17,702 bases of DNA, taken from Chlorobiota bacterium (GTDB lineage: Bacteria; Bacteroidota; Ignavibacteria; SZUA-365; JAADGX01). The DNA is taken from the NCBI GenBank assembly GCA_013152135.1, contig JAADGX010000218.1, forward strand, positions 1 to 17,702. Direction: 5' to 3'. The stretch's first letter is position 1. Every line of letters starts with the position of its first letter. Of the stretch, positions 13,997 to 17,702 are shown in pieces. The notes beneath the pieces are model-generated. The model did no database searches. It was not told the DNA's origin and saw nothing but the letters and a program-made list of their open reading frames with translations. The position numbers and the translations under genes are program-made.

Positions 13997-16900
13997 ATGG
14001 TAAACAGGCAAGATAAAAAGTACTGGAAGGGTCTCGAAGAACGGGAAAACAGTCCGCAGTTTCAGAAAATGGCGGAAAACGAATTCCCCGAGTCTCTTCC
14101 CCAGGGAGATTTTCCGGACGACTTTTTCGAGGGGAAGATGAGTGTCTCCCGGCGTTCGTTCTTAAAGGCCGCGGGATTTTCCCTCGCGGGCGTTGCATTG
14201 GCTTCATGCAACCGCGCCCCGGTCGAGAAGTCCATCCCGCTTGTCAACGCGCCAAAGGATTTCATAGCGGGAACGTCGTACTGGTATGCTTCCACTTGTG
14301 CCGGGTGCCAGGCGGGATGCGGCATCCTGGCCAAAGTGCGCGACGGGCGTCCCATCAAGATTGAGGGAAATCCGCAGCACCCCCTTTCAAGAGGTGGTAT
14401 CTGCGCCGTGGGCCAGGCGATGGTATTGAGTCTCTACGATTCCCGCCGCGTGCAGAAACCGCTCCGCAGGGGCAAACCAACAAACTGGCAGGAGCTCGAC
14501 CGCGAAGTGACTTCTCGCCTGGACGAGCTTGGAGACGATGTCTATCTTTTGACCGGCACCGTCACGAGTCCTTCAACGCGCGCGGTGATTGACCGCTTTC
14601 TCGGCCGTTTTCCCAACAGCGCACACGTCGAATACGACGCCGTTTCGTACTCCGCCATTTTGGATGCACACGAGCAGACGCACGGCCTGCGCGTCCTGCC
14701 CCGGTACCGCTTCGACCGGGCGGAGGTGATTGTCAGTTTCAACGCCGATTTCCTCGGTACCTGGATTTCACCGGTGGAGTTCACAAGGGATTACACGGCC
14801 GGACGGGACCTGGTGGGCAACCCGCCCCGCATCTCGTACCACGTGCAGTTGGAAGGCCGCATGTCCCTGACCGGTTCGAACGCCGATCGGCGGATCAGGG
14901 TCACGCCGGCCCAAAGCGCGGCGATACTCACCGAGGTCGCAAAAAAGATTGCGGCGGTAAAAGGCCTGAATGTGCCCGCGGTTCAAAGTAAAAGCCCTTC
15001 GATTATTGATCCATCAGTCGTGGAAGAACTTGCGGGACGGCTCTTGGAATCCGAGGGAAAGAGCCTCCTGGTTTGCGGTTGGAACAACGTCGCACTGCAA
15101 CGGCTGGTCAATTTCATCAATCATGTCCTCGGCAACTACGGCAAGACCCTGGACGTCGCGTATCCTTCCTACCAGTGGCGGGGAAGCGACCGGGCGTTGC
15201 TCGGCTTGATGGAAAGAATGAAAGCGGGAAAGGTGAAGGCGCTGTTCATCGCCGAAGCCAACCCTGCGTACAACCTGCCTGACGCGGCGGAATTCACCGA
15301 AGCGCTGAAAGGCGTACCGTTGGTTGTCGCGATTACCGATCATCAGAATGAAACCGCTGCGCAGAGCGAGTTCGTCTGCCCGGTGAACCATCCGCTGGAG
15401 TCCTGGAACGACGCAGAGATTGCGGAAGGATTATTCAGCATGACGCAACCCACGATACCGCTCCTGGGCGACACACGCACCGTGCGCGAATGCCTTTCCG
15501 TCTGGATGGATGAAAGGAAACCGGATCGGGAAATTGTGAAGGACTACTGGAAGAAAACGGTGTTCCCGCGCCAGCCCGGAAAGCTCTCTTTCCAGGAATT
15601 CTGGGATCGGACCGTGCACGATGGATTCGCGAGCGTTCAGCCGCGGAAAACGCAGGTTTCGTCTTTTCAGCTTGCCGCGGTCACCGCGCCCGACGAGGAT
15701 TACTCGCCGGGGGAAAAGGGATACGCGCTGGAACTCTATCAGAAGATAGGCATACTGGATGGTCGTCATGCCTCCAACCCGTGGCTGCAGGAATTGCCGG
15801 ATCCCGTGACGAAGGTCACGTGGGACAACTACGTCAGCGTCTCGCCCGCCTTGGCAAAGAAAATGGGACTGGAGGAAGGAGGCGTGCTGAAAGTGACTGA
15901 CGGCGTGTACAGCATCGAGCTTCCGGCGCAGATTCAACCCGGCCAGCATGACGAAGTGGTTGCGATTGCGCTTGGGTACGGATGCAAGGGCACCGAGCGA
16001 TTTTCCCGCCTGGGTCCCGATTGGATCGAACACGTGGCATCGAACGAGGAACTACTGCCGATAGGAAAAAATGCCTTTCCTTTCGCCAGGACGAACGGCG
16101 CCGTGACGAGCCTCGTTAATGCGGTACGGTTGACCAAGACCGGTTATTCCTCGCCCCTGGCGCTCACGCAGACGCATCAGACCATCACCGTTCCGGAGAA
16201 CCTGGGTGGAGAAGCCCGCAACATGGTGCGGGAAACGACGCTGGACGACTACATCAGGAACCCGAGGTCCGGGAATACCTTTGAGCATCCCGTCTTGCAG
16301 TTGTGGGAGAACGATTACGTGTACGAGGGCCACCACTGGGCCATGGCCATCGACCTGGGCCGGTGCACCGGGTGCTCGGCCTGCGTGATCGGATGCCAGG
16401 CGGAAAACAACGTGGCGGTGGTCGGCAGGGATGAAGTGCATCGCCGCCGTGAAATGCACTGGATACGCATCGACCGCTACTATTCGGGGGATGAAGGCGA
16501 CGTCACCGTCATGCACCAGCCCGTGATGTGCCAGCACTGCGACCACGCGCCGTGTGAAAGTGTCTGTCCGGTCCTGGCAACGGTGCACAGCGAGGAAGGC
16601 ATCAACCAGCAGATTTACAACCGGTGCGTCGGAACGCGGTACTGCGCAAACAACTGCCCGTACAAGGTGCGCCGCTTCAACTGGTTCGACTACTGGGAAC
16701 AAGGCCGGAAGGAAAACCTCGTGCTCAATCCCGACATCACCACGCGCACGCGGGGCGTGATGGAAAAATGCTCTCTATGCGTGCAGCGCATCCAGGAAGC
16801 CAAGGCCGAGGCGAGGCGACATGGAGTGCCGTTGAAAGACGGCGACATAAAGCTGGCGTGCGAGCAATCCTGCCCCGCCGACGCAATCGTATTTGGCGAC

Positions 16901-17020
16901 ATGAACGATCCGAAGAGCAGGATCGCCGAACTGATCCGGCATCCCCGCCACTACCGGATGCTGGAGGAAATGAATTTCCTTCCCACGGTGGGATACTTGA
17001 CGAAAGTCCGAAACACGTGA
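13997..17020 (+). CDS. actB: Alternative complex III, molybdopterin-like plus iron-sulfur subunit
   Basis: This 1007-residue periplasmic subunit fuses a molybdopterin-oxidoreductase-like part (about 88-760) to a four-cluster ferredoxin-like part (about 780-985). The N-terminus is the extended Tat type known for this family (YWKGLEERENSPQF..., then SRRSFLK at 51-57 and a lipobox-like ALASC at 67-71), so it is probably Tat-exported and lipid-anchored; the long leader supports the start at 13997. Cluster ligands are C790/C793/C796/C800; C845/C848/C853/C857; C877/T880/C883/C887, where Thr replaces one Cys and fits the single [3Fe-4S]; and C925/C928/C955/C959. This matches the three [4Fe-4S] plus one [3Fe-4S] known for ActB. 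An extra C101-x2-C104-x3-C108-x27-C136 motif lies at the start of the Mo-like part; known ActB proteins carry no molybdenum cofactor, and whether this motif holds a cluster cannot be judged here. Confidence 0.95.
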   Translation: MVNRQDKKYWKGLEERENSPQFQKMAENEFPESLPQGDFPDDFFEGKMSVSRRSFLKAAGFSLAGVALASCNRAPVEKSIPLVNAPKDFIAGTSYWYASTCAGCQAGCGILAKVRDGRPIKIEGNPQHPLSRGGICAVGQAMVLSLYDSRRVQKPLRRGKPTNWQELDREVTSRLDELGDDVYLLTGTVTSPSTRAVIDRFLGRFPNSAHVEYDAVSYSAILDAHEQTHGLRVLPRYRFDRAEVIVSFNADFLGTWISPVEFTRDYTAGRDLVGNPPRISYHVQLEGRMSLTGSNADRRIRVTPAQSAAILTEVAKKIAAVKGLNVPAVQSKSPSIIDPSVVEELAGRLLESEGKSLLVCGWNNVALQRLVNFINHVLGNYGKTLDVAYPSYQWRGSDRALLGLMERMKAGKVKALFIAEANPAYNLPDAAEFTEALKGVPLVVAITDHQNETAAQSEFVCPVNHPLESWNDAEIAEGLFSMTQPTIPLLGDTRTVRECLSVWMDERKPDREIVKDYWKKTVFPRQPGKLSFQEFWDRTVHDGFASVQPRKTQVSSFQLAAVTAPDEDYSPGEKGYALELYQKIGILDGRHASNPWLQELPDPVTKVTWDNYVSVSPALAKKMGLEEGGVLKVTDGVYSIELPAQIQPGQHDEVVAIALGYGCKGTERFSRLGPDWIEHVASNEELLPIGKNAFPFARTNGAVTSLVNAVRLTKTGYSSPLALTQTHQTITVPENLGGEARNMVRETTLDDYIRNPRSGNTFEHPVLQLWENDYVYEGHHWAMAIDLGRCTGCSACVIGCQAENNVAVVGRDEVHRRREMHWIRIDRYYSGDEGDVTVMHQPVMCQHCDHAPCESVCPVLATVHSEEGINQQIYNRCVGTRYCANNCPYKVRRFNWFDYWEQGRKENLVLNPDITTRTRGVMEKCSLCVQRIQEAKAEARRHGVPLKDGDIKLACEQSCPADAIVFGDMNDPKSRIAELIRHPRHYRMLEEMNFLPTVGYLTKVRNT

Positions 17021-17172
17021 AAAATGCGGAATCCTGAAGAAAGAATAACAGCCCGTTGCAGAAAAAACAGGTCGAGAACAAGGCGCGGTTTGCTCCCGAT
17101 CGGCTGTTCTTCGGGCAAAGGCGCGTATGATTTGCCCCGCTTTTCCGGCACAATAATGGAGTAACAAAGCAA

Positions 17173-17702
17173 ATGTCACTGCGTTTCTCGGTATTGAGGA
17201 AACCCTTAATTCACGGCGATAAATCACTTGCCCAGGTCACCGACGACGTCGCCCGTCCGCTGGAAACCGGGCCGACAACGTTGTGGTGGTCGGCGTTTAT
17301 CATTTCAGTGGCTGTGTTGATATTGGGCGTGGTTGCCGTGACGTACGAGATTATGACCGGTATCGGGACCTGGGGTCTCAACAAGACGGTGGGTTGGGCG
17401 TTTGACATTACCAATTTTGTGTTCTGGGTGGGAATCGGACACGCCGGCACGCTGATTTCGGCCATCCTCTTTCTGTTCCGGCAGCGCTGGCGCACTTCGA
17501 TCAACCGGTCCGCCGAGGCGATGACCATCATTGCCGTGATGTGCGCGGGAATATTCCCGCTCATTCACCTGGGGCGCCCCTGGCTGTTCTTCTGGATCGC
17601 TCCCTATCCCAACCTGCGCGGTTCACTGTGGGTCAACTTCCGGTCGCCCCTGCTCTGGGATTTCTTCGCCATCAGCACCTACTTCACGATCTCGCTGGTG
17701 TT
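17173..17702 (+). CDS. actC: Alternative complex III, NrfD-like quinol-binding membrane subunit (3' end outside window)
   Basis: These are the first 176 residues, with the gene running off the window; full ActC proteins are typically more than 450 residues. The cytoplasmic N-terminus (KPLIHGDKSLAQVTDDV) is followed by a transmembrane helix at about 38-61, then GIGTWGLNKTVGWAFDITNFVFWVGIGHAGTL leading into a second helix (about 82-102), RTSINRSAEAMTI, a third helix (about 117-133), then LIHLGRPW, NFRSPLLWDF and a fourth helix beginning near 163. These segments are characteristic of ActC, which oxidises menaquinol or ubiquinol at the periplasmic face and passes electrons to ActB. GGAG at 17158-17161 lies 11 bases before the ATG. 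The 152-base gap after actB has no clear gene, promoter or terminator. Confidence 0.94.
   Translation, partial: MSLRFSVLRKPLIHGDKSLAQVTDDVARPLETGPTTLWWSAFIISVAVLILGVVAVTYEIMTGIGTWGLNKTVGWAFDITNFVFWVGIGHAGTLISAILFLFRQRWRTSINRSAEAMTIIAVMCAGIFPLIHLGRPWLFFWIAPYPNLRGSLWVNFRSPLLWDFFAISTYFTISLV

Overview
This window holds a respiratory gene block from a Gram-negative-type bacterium. All recognised genes are on the + strand. No rRNA, tRNA or taxonomic marker gene is present. Three things fit a diderm lineage of the Bacteroidota/Ignavibacteriota/Chlorobiota kind, but other phyla with alternative complex III (Acidobacteriota, for example) remain possible: an actABC cluster, an ActB with the extended Tat signal, and a sigma-54 regulator next to a diheme cytochrome-led nar operon. 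The DNA is moderately GC-rich by eye.

Layout. (1) 1-1906: the C-terminal end of a sensor histidine kinase, cut by the window edge, then a complete NtrC-type response regulator (REC, sigma-54 AAA+, Fis HTH). (2) 1907-2424: about 520 bases without a convincing gene. They hold a well-matched -24/-12 (sigma-54) promoter at 2350-2365 and at least two inverted repeats upstream of it. (3) 2425-9916: narC (diheme cytochrome c), narG, narH, narJ and narI, a complete cytoplasm-facing respiratory nitrate reductase plus its chaperone. The order resembles the narCGHJI arrangement known from Thermus. (4) 10105-13177: two nitrate/nitrite transporters of the NarK family, one base apart. The first carries an unusual insert of about 87 residues in a periplasmic loop, and the second has two extra predicted membrane helices between its halves. 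(5) 13303 to the end: actA (pentaheme cytochrome c), actB (Tat-exported, molybdopterin-like plus four Fe-S cluster motifs) and the start of actC (NrfD-like quinol-binding membrane subunit), the first genes of alternative complex III.

How the genes fit together. NarK1/NarK2 would bring nitrate in and export nitrite. NarGHI would oxidise quinol and reduce nitrate on the cytoplasmic side, with NarJ assembling the Mo enzyme and NarC supplying c-hemes on the outer face. Alternative complex III would oxidise quinol and reduce a periplasmic acceptor. Placing both quinol-oxidising complexes in one co-directional block suggests a switchable or joint nitrate/oxygen respiratory chain. The adjacent two-component system and the sigma-54 promoter suggest that nar is controlled here by an enhancer-binding protein rather than by the Fnr/NarXL scheme of enterobacteria; this is inference. 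The most unusual local observation is the NarK1 loop insert, which by eye resembles the sandwich-barrel hybrid segment of RNA polymerase beta subunits.
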